Assembly (NCBI RefSeq): GCF_001679325.1
Contig: NZ_LZMX01000001.1
Strand: one strand, 5' to 3'
Length of the DNA stretch: 64,000 nt
DNA from: Haemophilus_D parainfluenzae_AD
GTDB lineage: Bacteria > Pseudomonadota > Gammaproteobacteria > Enterobacterales > Pasteurellaceae
Below the pieces are notes generated by a model. That model saw only the letters and a list, made by a program, of their open reading frames with translations. It had not been told where the DNA came from and made no database searches. The position numbers were made by a program, and so were the translations under genes. Every line of letters starts with the position of its first letter. Position 1 is the stretch's first letter. Shown piece by piece: positions 1 to 9,026 of the stretch.

Positions 1-998
1 AAAGAAAGACGCACATTTACATCTTGTTTCTCACGAATATCGTCCGTACTACCTTCACTCAATACCAACGCGACTTTCTCTGCAAATTTGAGTTGTTCCA
101 ACGCCACACCTTGTTTATTGGTTGATACATGAATAATCTGATAGCCAGCCTTACGTAAAGCCTCTAAAGCAATTTCAGTGCTTTCTGTTTCTAAAATACG
201 AATATGCTCCATTCCGCCTTCAGCTACACGCATCGCAGCCGGTGCATAAAGCTGTTCAACTTGATTTGTTACCACATTTTTAATGCCATAGAAGGCACAA
301 GTACGCACAACGCTACCTAGGTTTTGCGCATTATTGACTTGATCAAGCACGACTAAACAGTCTTCTTGATGCGGTACATCTAAATAACCTTGCAAAGAAA
401 AAGTACGTTGTTTTTTCACTAACATACAAATTCCGCCATGATGCTCCGTGCCGCTTACTAAGCTTAGCTCATCACTATCCACCACGTGATACACTTTTTT
501 ATTTGCGGCTAAATAACTGAAAATCTCGCCAATTCGATGCGCCATTTGCACCGTTGCCCATACGCGAACGATGCTCTCTGGACGTTCTGCAAACAATTCT
601 AAGCATGCATTTTCACCATACACTTTCATTTCTTCAGCGCGATTCTTTTTAATTTTCTCTGGTGCTCGTGGTGATAATGCACCCGTTTTCTTTTCTTTCG
701 CTTTATAACTCACGCCAGTACTTTTTACTGTTACTTTTACCGAGCCACTTTCACCATTGGCTTTATTTAATGAAAGTTCAGCAATTTTCGGTTCTCTCAC
801 CTCTTGCTGTTGGAAACCTCGAGAAGGTTTACGATCATCCCGTTTTTTATCAAAGTGCGGTCGATTTCCCTCACGTTTTTCATTATTACGACGTTCATCA
901 AAGCGACGTTCTTTATCATTAAATGTTCGTTTTGGGCTACGCTCTTGAAAAGATTTGGTGGAATTTGTTTGGAATGATGGTTTGCGTGAATTGCTCAT
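1..998 (-). CDS. yfiF: TrmH-family (SpoU-type) RNA 2'-O-methyltransferase, C-terminus cut by window edge
   Basis: The frame is open on the minus strand from an ATG at 996-998 to the window edge, giving about 332 visible codons. The first ~100 residues are low-complexity and rich in Arg, Lys, Asn and Glu (MSNSRKPSFQTNSTK...), which suggests a flexible RNA-binding tail. A SpoU substrate-binding region follows (KVYGENACLELFAERPES), then the start of the SPOUT methyltransferase domain with LDQVNNAQNLGSVVRTCAF, which contains the family N-x-G-x-x-x-R motif, and LVLSEGSTDD. This layout matches YfiF/TrmH-like SAM-dependent methyltransferases that modify tRNA or rRNA. The target cannot be read from the sequence. 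The last part of the catalytic domain lies outside the window. Confidence 0.8.
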   Translation of the reverse strand, partial: MSNSRKPSFQTNSTKSFQERSPKRTFNDKERRFDERRNNEKREGNRPHFDKKRDDRKPSRGFQQQEVREPKIAELSLNKANGESGSVKVTVKSTGVSYKAKEKKTGALSPRAPEKIKKNRAEEMKVYGENACLELFAERPESIVRVWATVQMAHRIGEIFSYLAANKKVYHVVDSDELSLVSGTEHHGGICMLVKKQRTFSLQGYLDVPHQEDCLVVLDQVNNAQNLGSVVRTCAFYGIKNVVTNQVEQLYAPAAMRVAEGGMEHIRILETESTEIALEALRKAGYQIIHVSTNKQGVALEQLKFAEKVALVLSEGSTDDIREKQDVNVRLS

Positions 999-1147
999 AA
1001 TTTGCTTCTCGAAGGAAAAATTGGATAATAATTCGCCAAAAAATGCGAAAATTTGTGAGCATTATAACGAAAAAAAACCTTTTTTCTATCAATCCTCAAA
1101 GGAAATATTGTAAACTAGAACACTAATTTTTAGTGTAGAGATAGATT

Positions 1148-2515
1148 ATGTTAATCAATAAAGCTAAACGAGCAGAACAAAATTTAAAAAATTTACCTTT
1201 TCTTCCTTTACAGGCAGAACAGGTTGAGTTTCTGTTTAGTCCACTTGAATTCAAAGCACAAATTATAGAATTAATTCGCCAAGCTAAAAAACGTATTTAT
1301 GTGACCGCACTTTATTGGCAAAAAGATGAAGCGGGACAAGAAATTCTCAATGAGATTTATCGCGTAAAACAAGATCATCCTGAATTAGATGTGAAAATTT
1401 TAGTAGATTGGCATCGCGGACAACGCAATTTACTCGGTGCAGAAAAATCTGCTACTAATGCTGATTGGTATTGTGAACAACGCCAAACCTATCAACTTCC
1501 CGATGAACCGAATATGTTCTTCGGTGTGCCAATTAATACCCGCGAAGTCTTTGGTGTATTACATATTAAAGGCTTTGTCTTTGATGATACCGTGCTTTAT
1601 AGCGGCGCAAGTATTAATAACGTGTATTTACAACAACAAGATAAATACCGTTACGACCGTTATCAAAAAATCCACAATGCTGCATTGGCAGACTCTATGG
1701 TTAATTTCATCAATGATTATTTATTGGATTTCAGCGCTGTACATCCATTAGATGTAGCTAATCGTCCTCGCACCAAAGAAATTCGTAGTGCAATAAAAGC
1801 TTATCGTAAAAACTTATCTGCCCATGCGGAATATCAGTTGGAAAGTGCGGTTGGTTTTTCAGATGTTTTAACCATTTCACCACTTTTTGGTTTAGGTGCA
1901 TCGGGCAATGAATTAAACCAAGTTATTGAAGATTTATTCTTACAAGTGCAGGAAAAACTGGTGATTTGTACGCCTTATTTCAACTTCCCTCGCACGCTAA
2001 GAAGTAAACTTGCCCGCTTATTAGAACAAGGAAAACGTGTCGAAATTATTGTGGGTGATAAAGTCGCGAACGATTTCTATATTCCACCAGAGCAGCCATT
2101 TAAAATGGCAGGTGCATTGCCTTATTTATATGAAAGCAATCTTCGTCGTTTCTGCGAGAAATTTGATGCTTACATTAAAAATGGCCATTTAACGGTGCGT
2201 TTATGGAAAGACGGCGATAACACTTATCACCTCAAAGGTGTTTGGGTGGACAACCAGTATATTCTTTTAACGGGGAACAACCTGAATCCTCGCGCATGGC
2301 GTTTAGATGCGGAAAATGGATTATTAATCCACGATCCGAAAGAAGAACTTCTGCCACAAGTGGAAAAAGAATTGTCACACATCCGCCAACATACCAAAGT
2401 ATTGCAAGATTATTCTGAATTAGAAGAATTAACGCAATATCCTGAACCGGTGCAAAAACTCTTGAAGAAGTTTGCGCGGATTCAAGCAGATAAATTAGTC
2501 AAAATGATTTTATAA
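1148..2515 (+). CDS. pssA: CDP-diacylglycerol--serine O-phosphatidyltransferase (phosphatidylserine synthase)
   Basis: 455 aa. It makes phosphatidylserine from CDP-diacylglycerol and L-serine, the committed step to phosphatidylethanolamine. It is the PLD-superfamily type of enzyme found in enteric bacteria. Two HKD-type motifs are visible: H139-I-K141 in VLHIKGFVFDD and H361-L-K in YHLKGVWVDN, each followed by a glycine/asparagine-rich turn (SGASINN, TGNNLNPRAW). There is no signal peptide or membrane helix, consistent with a peripheral, ribosome- or membrane-associated enzyme. The next enzyme of the pathway, psd, starts 125 bp downstream on the same strand beyond a hairpin. The length matches the E. 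coli enzyme (about 451 aa). Confidence 0.95.
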   Translation: MLINKAKRAEQNLKNLPFLPLQAEQVEFLFSPLEFKAQIIELIRQAKKRIYVTALYWQKDEAGQEILNEIYRVKQDHPELDVKILVDWHRGQRNLLGAEKSATNADWYCEQRQTYQLPDEPNMFFGVPINTREVFGVLHIKGFVFDDTVLYSGASINNVYLQQQDKYRYDRYQKIHNAALADSMVNFINDYLLDFSAVHPLDVANRPRTKEIRSAIKAYRKNLSAHAEYQLESAVGFSDVLTISPLFGLGASGNELNQVIEDLFLQVQEKLVICTPYFNFPRTLRSKLARLLEQGKRVEIIVGDKVANDFYIPPEQPFKMAGALPYLYESNLRRFCEKFDAYIKNGHLTVRLWKDGDNTYHLKGVWVDNQYILLTGNNLNPRAWRLDAENGLLIHDPKEELLPQVEKELSHIRQHTKVLQDYSELEELTQYPEPVQKLLKKFARIQADKLVKMIL

Positions 2516-2522
2516 ACATAAA

Positions 2523-2555
2523 AATAAGCCGGCAAATGTCGGCTTATTGCTTTGA
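2523..2555 (+). terminator. Hairpin after pssA, probable terminator
   Basis: A perfect 9-bp inverted repeat, AATAAGCCG (2523-2531) and CGGCTTATT (2540-2548), has an 8-nt loop and lies directly after the pssA stop. The downstream T-tract is weak, so partial read-through into psd is possible. Confidence 0.6.
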
Positions 2556-2580
2556 TCTTACGCAAAAATATCAACTAACA

Positions 2581-2608
2581 TTGCGCAAGTGAAATAAGTT
2601 GTTATAAT
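2581..2608 (+). promoter_or_regulatory. Candidate psd promoter
   Basis: A perfect -10 hexamer TATAAT at 2603-2608 sits 16 bp after TTGCGC (2581-2586). It lies about 33 bp before the psd start codon. The -35 is weak (TTG conserved only). Confidence 0.5.
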
Positions 2609-2640
2609 CGCCCAACTTTTTAATCTTATCGGAGAAATCA

Positions 2641-3510
2641 ATGAACCCAATTTCTTATTGGCAACGCCTAAAAGTTGCATTTCAATATGTGATGCCACAA
2701 ATCTATATGACACAAGCAGCAGGTTGGTTAGCTAAACAAAAATGGGGCGCAGTGACACATTTTGTGATTAAAGCGTTTGCAAAAAAATACAACATTGATA
2801 TGAGCATTGCTGAAAAAGAAAAATTCAGTGATTACGCCAGTTTTAATGAATTCTTTATCCGTCCATTAAAAGAAAATGCACGACCAATTAACCAAAATCC
2901 AACCGCACTTTGTTGCCCTGCGGATGGCCGTGTAAGTGAATGTGGACACATTGATGATGATCGCCTATTACAAGCAAAAGGTCACTTCTTCAGCTTAAAC
3001 GATTTATTAGCGGAAGATAAAGATTTAACTGAGACCTTTAAAAATGGGGAATTCATCACCACTTATTTATCACCACGTGATTATCACCGTGTGCATATGC
3101 CATGTGATGGTACACTTCGCAAAATGATTTACGTACCGGGTGATTTATTCTCCGTCAATCCATTTTTAGCGAAACATGTGCCGAACCTCTTTGCACGTAA
3201 TGAGCGTGTGATTTGTGTCTTTGATACTGAATTCGGTACTATGGTACAAATCTTAGTGGGTGCAACAATTACTGCAAGTATCGGCACTGTTTGGGCTGGC
3301 GTCATTAACCCACCACGTCATAACGAAGTGAAAGTCTGGACTTATGAAGGTGAAAGTGCGGTTAAATTAAGCAAAGGTCAAGAAATGGGTTGGTTCCAAC
3401 TTGGTTCTACCGTGATTAATTTATTCCAAGCCGGTCAAGTACAAATTGCCGATCATTTAAGTATTGATGAACCTGTTCGCATGGGTGAAATCTTGGCATT
3501 GAAAAAATAG
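2641..3510 (+). CDS. psd: Phosphatidylserine decarboxylase proenzyme
   Basis: 289 aa. It decarboxylates phosphatidylserine to phosphatidylethanolamine at the inner membrane. The family self-cleavage motif LGST is present at residues 254-257 (FQLGSTVINLF). Ser256 becomes the pyruvoyl prosthetic group, splitting the chain into a large beta and a small alpha subunit. Other conserved blocks are FFIRPLK, PADGRVSE and LSPRDYHRVHMP, which supplies the His residues for autocleavage. The gene sits downstream of pssA, so both steps of the pathway are clustered. An AGGAGAAATCA ribosome-binding stretch precedes the ATG. Confidence 0.96.
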   Translation: MNPISYWQRLKVAFQYVMPQIYMTQAAGWLAKQKWGAVTHFVIKAFAKKYNIDMSIAEKEKFSDYASFNEFFIRPLKENARPINQNPTALCCPADGRVSECGHIDDDRLLQAKGHFFSLNDLLAEDKDLTETFKNGEFITTYLSPRDYHRVHMPCDGTLRKMIYVPGDLFSVNPFLAKHVPNLFARNERVICVFDTEFGTMVQILVGATITASIGTVWAGVINPPRHNEVKVWTYEGESAVKLSKGQEMGWFQLGSTVINLFQAGQVQIADHLSIDEPVRMGEILALKK

Positions 3511-3531
3511 TTTTACAACAAAGGAAAAAAC

Positions 3532-4164
3532 ATGACAGCTCAAATTTTTGAACAAGTAAAATTAGAAAGTATTTCTGAAAAAGGCAGCTACGGTATCGGT
3601 TTACAAATCGGTCAACAATTAGCAGATAGCCAAATGGATATTTCTGTTGAAGCAGTAGCAAAAGGCATTTTTGATGCGTTAAATCGTAATAAACCAGCAT
3701 TAGAAATTAATGATTTAATGCATTCCGTTCAAGCGCTTCAACAACAAGCAGCTGAAGCACAACAAGCGCAATTTAAAGCGATTGAAGAAGAAGGTAAAAA
3801 ATTCTTAGAAGAAAACGCGAAAAAAGCGGGCGTAAACGTGACTGACAGCGGTTTACAATACGAAATTTTAAGCGAAGGTAACGGAAACAAACCATCTGCA
3901 ACTGATAAAGTACGTGTTCACTACACAGGTACATTACCAGATGGTACCGTATTCGATAGTTCTGTTGCTCGTGGTGCACCAGCTGAATTCCCAGTAAATG
4001 GCGTAATTCGTGGTTGGGTTGAAGCATTACAAATGATGCCTGTTGGTTCTAAATGGAAACTCACTATTCCACACGAACTGGCTTACGGTGAACGCGGTGC
4101 GGGTGCATCTATCCCTCCATTCTCAACCTTAGTGTTTGAAGTCGAATTACTCGATATTCTTTAA
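3532..4164 (+). CDS. fklB: FKBP-type peptidyl-prolyl cis-trans isomerase (FKBP22/FklB)
   Basis: 210 aa. The N-terminal helical dimerisation arm spans about residues 1-110 (SYGIGLQIGQQLADSQ, rich in Gln/Ala), and a canonical FKBP domain spans about 118-209. FKBP hallmark residues are visible: VHYTGTLPDGTVFDSS, EFPVNGVIRGWVEALQMMP, and AYGERGAGASIPPFSTLVFEVELL. There is no signal peptide, so the protein is predicted cytoplasmic, like E. coli FklB rather than periplasmic FkpA. It starts 21 bp after psd with no terminator between them, so it is probably co-transcribed. It ends in an uptake-signal hairpin. Confidence 0.93.
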   Translation: MTAQIFEQVKLESISEKGSYGIGLQIGQQLADSQMDISVEAVAKGIFDALNRNKPALEINDLMHSVQALQQQAAEAQQAQFKAIEEEGKKFLEENAKKAGVNVTDSGLQYEILSEGNGNKPSATDKVRVHYTGTLPDGTVFDSSVARGAPAEFPVNGVIRGWVEALQMMPVGSKWKLTIPHELAYGERGAGASIPPFSTLVFEVELLDIL

Positions 4165-4170
4165 AAAGAA

Positions 4171-4203
4171 AAAGTGCGGTTAAAATTAACCGCACTTTTT
4201 TAT
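4171..4203 (+). terminator. Inverted uptake-signal pair acting as terminator
   Basis: AAAGTGCGGTTAA (from 4171) is followed by TTAACCGCACTTTTTT. Two head-to-head uptake signals form a long stem ending in a T run, between fklB and the convergent lipoprotein gene. Confidence 0.8.
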
Positions 4204-4580
4204 TCTTCTTCATCTTCGCTATAACGATCATCATCGTCATAATCATAGGTTAAGAGAGCATCCTCATCATAACCCTCTATATCAATCTGAACGCCATTTG
4301 AGCCTGCATCAAAACCGTTAAACCATGCGGTTCTCAGCTCTTCAGGTACACGTCGGCCACAATAATTAATTCGTTTATTCAATTGAGATTGGCTTTGCGC
4401 TTGGAAATCTTTTCCTACACGATAACCATCTAAATACCAGTCATCTTTATCATGACAAACCGTCGTATTTAAACGCTTTACGTGTTTGCTCACTGAAATG
4501 GGGCTACGATGTTTTACATAATAGCCCTGCGTACAAGCGCTTAATAGCCCAACAGCTAAAACGGTCGCTATTAATCTCAT
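4200..4580 (-). CDS. Small outer-membrane-type lipoprotein of unknown function
   Basis: 126 aa. A clear lipoprotein signal (MRLIATVLAVGLLSAC) places the lipidated Cys at residue 16. The mature part has a repeated W/Y-x-x-G-Y/F-x-x-G pattern (DWYLDGYRVGKDF, AWFNGFDAGSNG), which recalls the short DUF2799-type lipoproteins. That family link is from memory and tentative. Four Cys occur in all, one of them the lipid anchor. The C-terminus is strikingly acidic, with long Asp/Glu runs over the last 25 residues. It is transcribed opposite to fklB and ends within the shared terminator. Confidence 0.7.
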   Translation of the reverse strand: MRLIATVLAVGLLSACTQGYYVKHRSPISVSKHVKRLNTTVCHDKDDWYLDGYRVGKDFQAQSQSQLNKRINYCGRRVPEELRTAWFNGFDAGSNGVQIDIEGYDEDALLTYDYDDDDRYSEDEEE

Positions 4581-4694
4581 GTTGTCTCCTTTTACTACTT
4601 AATGTCGGGCTATTACCCCCTTTTTATGGTTTTATAGACCGACAAAATAAAAGGAAGGTTCAGAAAATATGAGAGATCCGATTTCTATTGTAGG

Positions 4695-5804
4695 CTAGAG
4701 CACAATCATATCATCACGATGTAACGCAACTGCACCGTACTCATAGCCAAGAATTTGTTCAATTTCTTGGGATTTTTTCCCTTTGATTAATTCCAACGCA
4801 TCGCTGTTATAACGAGGCATACCGAGTGCAATCACTTTACCTGAGGTATTTTTAATTTTGACGACTTCACCGCGTGAGAAACGCCCTTCCACAGCCGTAA
4901 TCCCTGCAGGCAACAACGATTTATTCTGTACTAACATCGCATTTTCAGCCCCCTCATCAATCGTCAGTATACCCGCTGATGGTGCGGCAAATAACCACTG
5001 TTTACGACTTTCTAAACGATCTGAATGATGCGCAATAAATTTCGTGCCAATTGGTTTATCATACGCCAAATCCACAATAACATCAGGTCGGCTACCTGGT
5101 GCAATAATGGTTTCAATGCCCGAACGCGTTGCCACATCTGCCGCAATTATTTTTGTACTCATCCCGCCAGTACCAAGGTTTGTACCGCTACCGCCTGCAA
5201 TAGAACGAATATGGTCGGTAATTTGTTCAACCACAGGAATCAATTTCGCATCTGGATTTTTACGAGGATCGCTTTCGAACAAACCTTGTTGATCCGTTAA
5301 TAAATAAAGTTGTTCCGCTTGCACTAAAATCGCAACTAGAGCCGATAAGTTATCGTTATCCCCTACTTTAATCTCAGCCGTTGCCACCGCATCATTCTCG
5401 TTAATCACAGGAATAATCTGATTGTCTAACAGGGCATGTAATGTATCGCGCGCATTTAAAAAACGTTCACGGTCTTCAATATCAGCACGAGTTAATAAAA
5501 TTTGTCCAATATGAATATCATAAATCGCAAATAATTTTTCCCAGGCTTGAATAAGCTGACTCTGCCCTACTGCGGCTAGAAGCTGTTTTGACGCAATAGT
5601 TGGAGGAAGTTGAGGATGATTTAAATAATGTCGTCCAGCGGCAATCGCACCTGATGTCACAATCACGACACGAAAACCCACTTGATGAAGTTGTGCAATC
5701 TGGCGAACAATATCGACCATATGAGGTGCATTCAATTTTGGGGAACCATGTGTTAATGTGCTAGTACCAAATTTTACGACGATTGTTTTACGATTTGCCG
5801 ACAT
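4695..5804 (-). CDS. proB: Glutamate 5-kinase
   Basis: 369 aa. It phosphorylates L-glutamate with ATP, the first and feedback-controlled step of proline synthesis. The amino-acid-kinase domain spans about residues 1-260: VVKFGTSTLT near the start, VTSGAIAAG, INENDAVAT, GDNDNLSALVA and GSGTNLGTGGMSTKI. It is followed by a C-terminal PUA domain at about 275-360 (AGILTIDEGAENAML, FSRGEVVKI). The two-domain length matches the enterobacterial enzyme. proA is not adjacent, so the kinase is separated from its partner here. The gene is divergent from folA. Confidence 0.96.
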   Translation of the reverse strand: MSANRKTIVVKFGTSTLTHGSPKLNAPHMVDIVRQIAQLHQVGFRVVIVTSGAIAAGRHYLNHPQLPPTIASKQLLAAVGQSQLIQAWEKLFAIYDIHIGQILLTRADIEDRERFLNARDTLHALLDNQIIPVINENDAVATAEIKVGDNDNLSALVAILVQAEQLYLLTDQQGLFESDPRKNPDAKLIPVVEQITDHIRSIAGGSGTNLGTGGMSTKIIAADVATRSGIETIIAPGSRPDVIVDLAYDKPIGTKFIAHHSDRLESRKQWLFAAPSAGILTIDEGAENAMLVQNKSLLPAGITAVEGRFSRGEVVKIKNTSGKVIALGMPRYNSDALELIKGKKSQEIEQILGYEYGAVALHRDDMIVL

Positions 5805-5946
5805 AGTTTATCCTCAGTGAAAAAATAGAAAAGTGCGGTTAAATTAGCACTAAAATTAATAAAAATCACGAAAAATCCAACCTCATATACAGATTTTGTG
5901 AATAGCTATGATATAGTGCAAAAAAAAGAAAAATAGGATAGAAAAT

Positions 5947-6447
5947 ATGACATTAAGTTTGATCGTTGCGACAACAAAAAATAACGTCATCGGAAAAGAT
6001 AATCAAATGCCTTGGCACTTACCTGCTGATTTAGCCTGGTTTCGTAAAAACACCACGGGCAAACCGGTAATTATGGGTCGTAAAACCTTTGAAAGTATTG
6101 GTCGCCCATTGCCGAAACGCACCAATATCGTCCTTTCACGCACGCCTTACGTATATGAAGGTGTCATCTGGAAAGAGAATTTTGAAAGTGCGGTCGATTT
6201 TGTCAAAGAATTTGATGAAATTATGTTGATTGGCGGCGGCGAGTTATTTAAACAATATTTACCTAAAGCAGATAAACTATATCTCACGCAAATTCAAGCA
6301 GACATTGACGGCGATACTTTCTTCCCTGAAATTAATTGGTCTGAATGGAACATCGAGTTTGAAGAATATCGCCAAGCTGATGAAGACAATCCCTATGATT
6401 GTCGTTTTTTAATTTTGCAACGTAAGAAAAATAAACTAAAAGCCTAA
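5947..6447 (+). CDS. folA: Dihydrofolate reductase
   Basis: 166 aa. It reduces dihydrofolate to tetrahydrofolate with NADPH and is the target of trimethoprim. Signature regions are present: LIVATTKNNVIGKDNQMPWHLPADLAWF (Met20-loop region with the active-site Asp in PADL), VIMGRKTFESIG, and IMLIGGGELFKQ (the NADPH-binding GGG). The sequence runs a few residues past the E. coli enzyme (159 aa), ending in a basic tail. It is divergent from proB and ends in a hairpin shared with pfkA. Confidence 0.96.
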   Translation: MTLSLIVATTKNNVIGKDNQMPWHLPADLAWFRKNTTGKPVIMGRKTFESIGRPLPKRTNIVLSRTPYVYEGVIWKENFESAVDFVKEFDEIMLIGGGELFKQYLPKADKLYLTQIQADIDGDTFFPEINWSEWNIEFEEYRQADEDNPYDCRFLILQRKKNKLKA

Positions 6448-6459
6448 TCTAAGCATATA

Positions 6460-6505
6460 AAAATCGGGCTAAAACAATGATTGCTTTAGCCCGATTTCTT
6501 TTGTT
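6460..6505. terminator. Bidirectional terminator between folA and pfkA
   Basis: AAATCGGGCTAAA (6461-6473) pairs with TTTAGCCCGATTT (6485-6497), forming a 13-bp stem. A flanking A run lies on one side and a T-rich run on the other, between two convergent genes. Confidence 0.85.
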
Positions 6506-6524
6506 TTAAATAACCTTTAAAAGA

Positions 6525-7490
6525 TTATTCTAAGCGTTTAGCCATTTCTAACCAATCTGCTTTAAATTCACGACGCATATTGTTGATTGCATCAATAATA
6601 TCATGGTGAACTAATTTTTCATTTTGAATACCCACACAGTAGCCACCTTTACCTTGTAGCAATATATCTACCGCATATACGCCCATACGTGAAGCTAAAA
6701 TACGGTCGAAGGCACAAGGTGAACCACCACGTTGAATATGGCCTAATACGGTTGCACGGGTTTCATGACCTACGCGAGCTTCAATCTCACGAGCAAGAGA
6801 ATGTACGTCTGTGATTAATTCAGTAATCGCAATAATGGCATGGCGTTTTCCACGAATAATACTGCGTTCAATTTGACGAATTAATTCTTCACGATTAAAT
6901 TCCACTTCTGATGCCACAATATACTCACAACCACCAGCAATACCTGCTGAAATGGTTAAGTCACTACAGTGACGCCCCATGATTTCCACGATAGAAATAC
7001 GTTGGTGAGAACTTGAAGTGTCACGTAAACGGTCAATGGCATCCACTGCTGTTTGTAGCGCAGTTTCATAACCGATTGTGTAATCTGTTCCAGCCACATC
7101 GTTATCAATTGTGCCAGGGATACCTACGCAAGGGAAACCATGTTCTTCAGTAAGCAATTTAGCCCCCATGTAAGAACCGTCACCACCAATAACAACTAAG
7201 GCATCAATACCATGTGAACGTAAAATTTCTGCACATTTCTCACGTACGGCAGGATCCTTAAATTCAGGGAAACGAGCAGAACCTAAGAATGTACCACCAC
7301 GGTTAATAATATCGGATACATTATAACGGTTTAACTGTTTGATTTTATTGTTATATAAGCCTTGATAACCGTCATAAATCCCAAATACTTCAAGCCCTTC
7401 TGCAAGAGCTGCACGAACAACGCCACGGATGGCAGCATTCATACCTGGTGCATCACCACCACTGGTTAATACAGCAATTTTTTTAATCAT
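6525..7490 (-). CDS. pfkA: ATP-dependent 6-phosphofructokinase
   Basis: 321 aa. It phosphorylates fructose 6-phosphate to fructose 1,6-bisphosphate, the committed step of glycolysis. Visible motifs are GGDAPGMNAAIRG (ATP-site glycine loop), GGDGSYMGA, PGTIDNDVAGTDYTIG (catalytic Asp in TIDND), EIMGRHCSDL and HIQRGGSPCAFDR (substrate and effector binding). The length equals that of the allosteric bacterial PfkA class. It lies downstream of the dprA-yaaA-lipoprotein group on the same strand, separated by about 110 bp. Confidence 0.97.
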   Translation of the reverse strand: MIKKIAVLTSGGDAPGMNAAIRGVVRAALAEGLEVFGIYDGYQGLYNNKIKQLNRYNVSDIINRGGTFLGSARFPEFKDPAVREKCAEILRSHGIDALVVIGGDGSYMGAKLLTEEHGFPCVGIPGTIDNDVAGTDYTIGYETALQTAVDAIDRLRDTSSSHQRISIVEIMGRHCSDLTISAGIAGGCEYIVASEVEFNREELIRQIERSIIRGKRHAIIAITELITDVHSLAREIEARVGHETRATVLGHIQRGGSPCAFDRILASRMGVYAVDILLQGKGGYCVGIQNEKLVHHDIIDAINNMRREFKADWLEMAKRLE

Positions 7491-7600
7491 ATTTACCTAC
7501 TTTGAACTCTAAGAATAATTGGCGTCAAGATTACACCATCCATTATTTCCGCTCTAGAAAAATTTTTAAAATTTACGTGGAATTTGATCTAGTATAAGTT

Positions 7601-8194
7601 TTAATGATGGAAATAACTTTCACACTTCCAAGAAAGATCCGCTTTTTGTAATGTTTTGCTTTCCTTTGCCACTAAATATTTTTGTAAATTTTTTACTATT
7701 TTTACCTTACTTAAGCGTTGAAATTTTTTACCTTGTTCTACTTTTTGGGAATATTGATATTGTACAAAACCACAAGAAGGAATATTTTTTCCTTTTGCAA
7801 TATCTACCTGCCAAGATGGATTCTGTTCTGTTGGTGCATAAATAACATAGCCGCTTAACTCTGTTGCAGGTTTTTTCTTTTTATTTGAATTTGCTCGGAT
7901 TTTGAAATCTTGGACACGTAAATTACGATATACTTTTTCACGCAATGCCACTCGTTGCTCAATAGAACGAGATAAATCACGATCAAGCAACACTTCAATT
8001 TGAGACTGCCAATTTTCCAAGGTATCCGGCTCTGCAAGATAAACATAACGTGCAATCGTATCCAAATCTTGGCTTGCAGTAAGTTTATAGGTTTTGCCGT
8101 TATATTCAATTTTTTCAGGTGTTTGAAGCTGACTCACTTTTGCCGCACAACCTGAGAGTAAAAGTGCGGTCAATATAACCAGGATTTTATTCAT
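7601..8194 (-). CDS. Conserved Pasteurellaceae lipoprotein of unknown function
   Basis: 197 aa from the ATG at 8192-8194. The frame is open further upstream, but this start gives a proper lipoprotein signal, MNKILVILTALLLSGC, with lipidated Cys16, and overlaps the yaaA stop by 8 bases. That overlap is typical of translational coupling. The mature part has basic segments (SNKKKKP) and two further Cys near the C-terminal half. I see no recognisable domain. Order dprA-yaaA-this gene-pfkA is the same as I remember from H. influenzae (HI0985 to HI0982). An uptake signal lies inside the signal-peptide region. Confidence 0.75.
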   Translation of the reverse strand: MNKILVILTALLLSGCAAKVSQLQTPEKIEYNGKTYKLTASQDLDTIARYVYLAEPDTLENWQSQIEVLLDRDLSRSIEQRVALREKVYRNLRVQDFKIRANSNKKKKPATELSGYVIYAPTEQNPSWQVDIAKGKNIPSCGFVQYQYSQKVEQGKKFQRLSKVKIVKNLQKYLVAKESKTLQKADLSWKCESYFHH

Positions 8195-8963
8195 TAATAT
8201 CTCGCTTAAATACAAATTCTTTTTCAGTAGAGGATGTCGCATCAAACCAATAACCACCAAGGTCAAACTCTTTCAGTTGTTCAACACGTTCCAAACGATT
8301 TTGAATGATAAAACGACACATTAAACCACGGGCTTTTTTCGCATAAAAGCTGACCACTTTGTATTTACCATTCTTATTATCTAAGAAAATAGGCTTAACA
8401 ATTTGTGCATCTAATTGGCTTTCTTTCACTGATTTATAGTATTCATCAGAAGCTAAATTGATCAAAATACGATCGCCTTGCTCATCAAGTGCTTGTTGCA
8501 CGGATTGAGTGATGATATTTCCCCAAAAAGCATAAAGATCTTTCCCTTTGGGATTCGCTAACTTCGTGCCCATTTCCAAACGGTAAGGTTGCATTAAATC
8601 AAGGGGTTTTAATAAGCCATATAAGCCGGAAAGCATACGTAAATGACGTTGCGCGAATTGTACATCTTCATCAGATAAGCTATCGGCATCTAAACCCGTG
8701 TAAACATCACCTTTGAATGCCCAAATGGCTGCGCGTGAATTTTTTTCGTTGTGAGATTTTGTCCATTCAGCAAAGCGAGCCGCATTTAAGCCCGCAAGTT
8801 TATCGCTAATAGACATTAAGGAAGAAAGATCTTGGGGAGATAATTGACGACAGATTTCAATCAGTTGCTCACTATAATCCGTCAAGTGCGGTTGAGAAAC
8901 AGGAAGATTTCTGACCGCACTTTCAAAATCTAAGGTTTTTGCCGGGGAAATAATGGCTAACAT
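8187..8963 (-). CDS. yaaA: Peroxide-stress protein YaaA (DUF328)
   Basis: 258 aa. The N-terminus MLAIISPAKTLDFES is diagnostic of the YaaA/DUF328 family, as are AIWAFKGDVYTGLDA, LRMLSGLYGLLKPLDLMQPYRLEMG and NLASDEYYKSV. In E. coli YaaA limits intracellular free iron and so protects DNA from oxidative damage during peroxide stress. It is cytoplasmic with no signal peptide. The length equals the family norm. It is in an apparent operon with dprA upstream and an overlapping lipoprotein gene downstream. Confidence 0.92.
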   Translation of the reverse strand: MLAIISPAKTLDFESAVRNLPVSQPHLTDYSEQLIEICRQLSPQDLSSLMSISDKLAGLNAARFAEWTKSHNEKNSRAAIWAFKGDVYTGLDADSLSDEDVQFAQRHLRMLSGLYGLLKPLDLMQPYRLEMGTKLANPKGKDLYAFWGNIITQSVQQALDEQGDRILINLASDEYYKSVKESQLDAQIVKPIFLDNKNGKYKVVSFYAKKARGLMCRFIIQNRLERVEQLKEFDLGGYWFDATSSTEKEFVFKRDINE

Positions 8964-9026
8964 AGGTTCTCCTTTCTAAAACTGAACCGTATCTTAGCAC
9001 AGGATAGCCTCCTTACTCTACCCCGT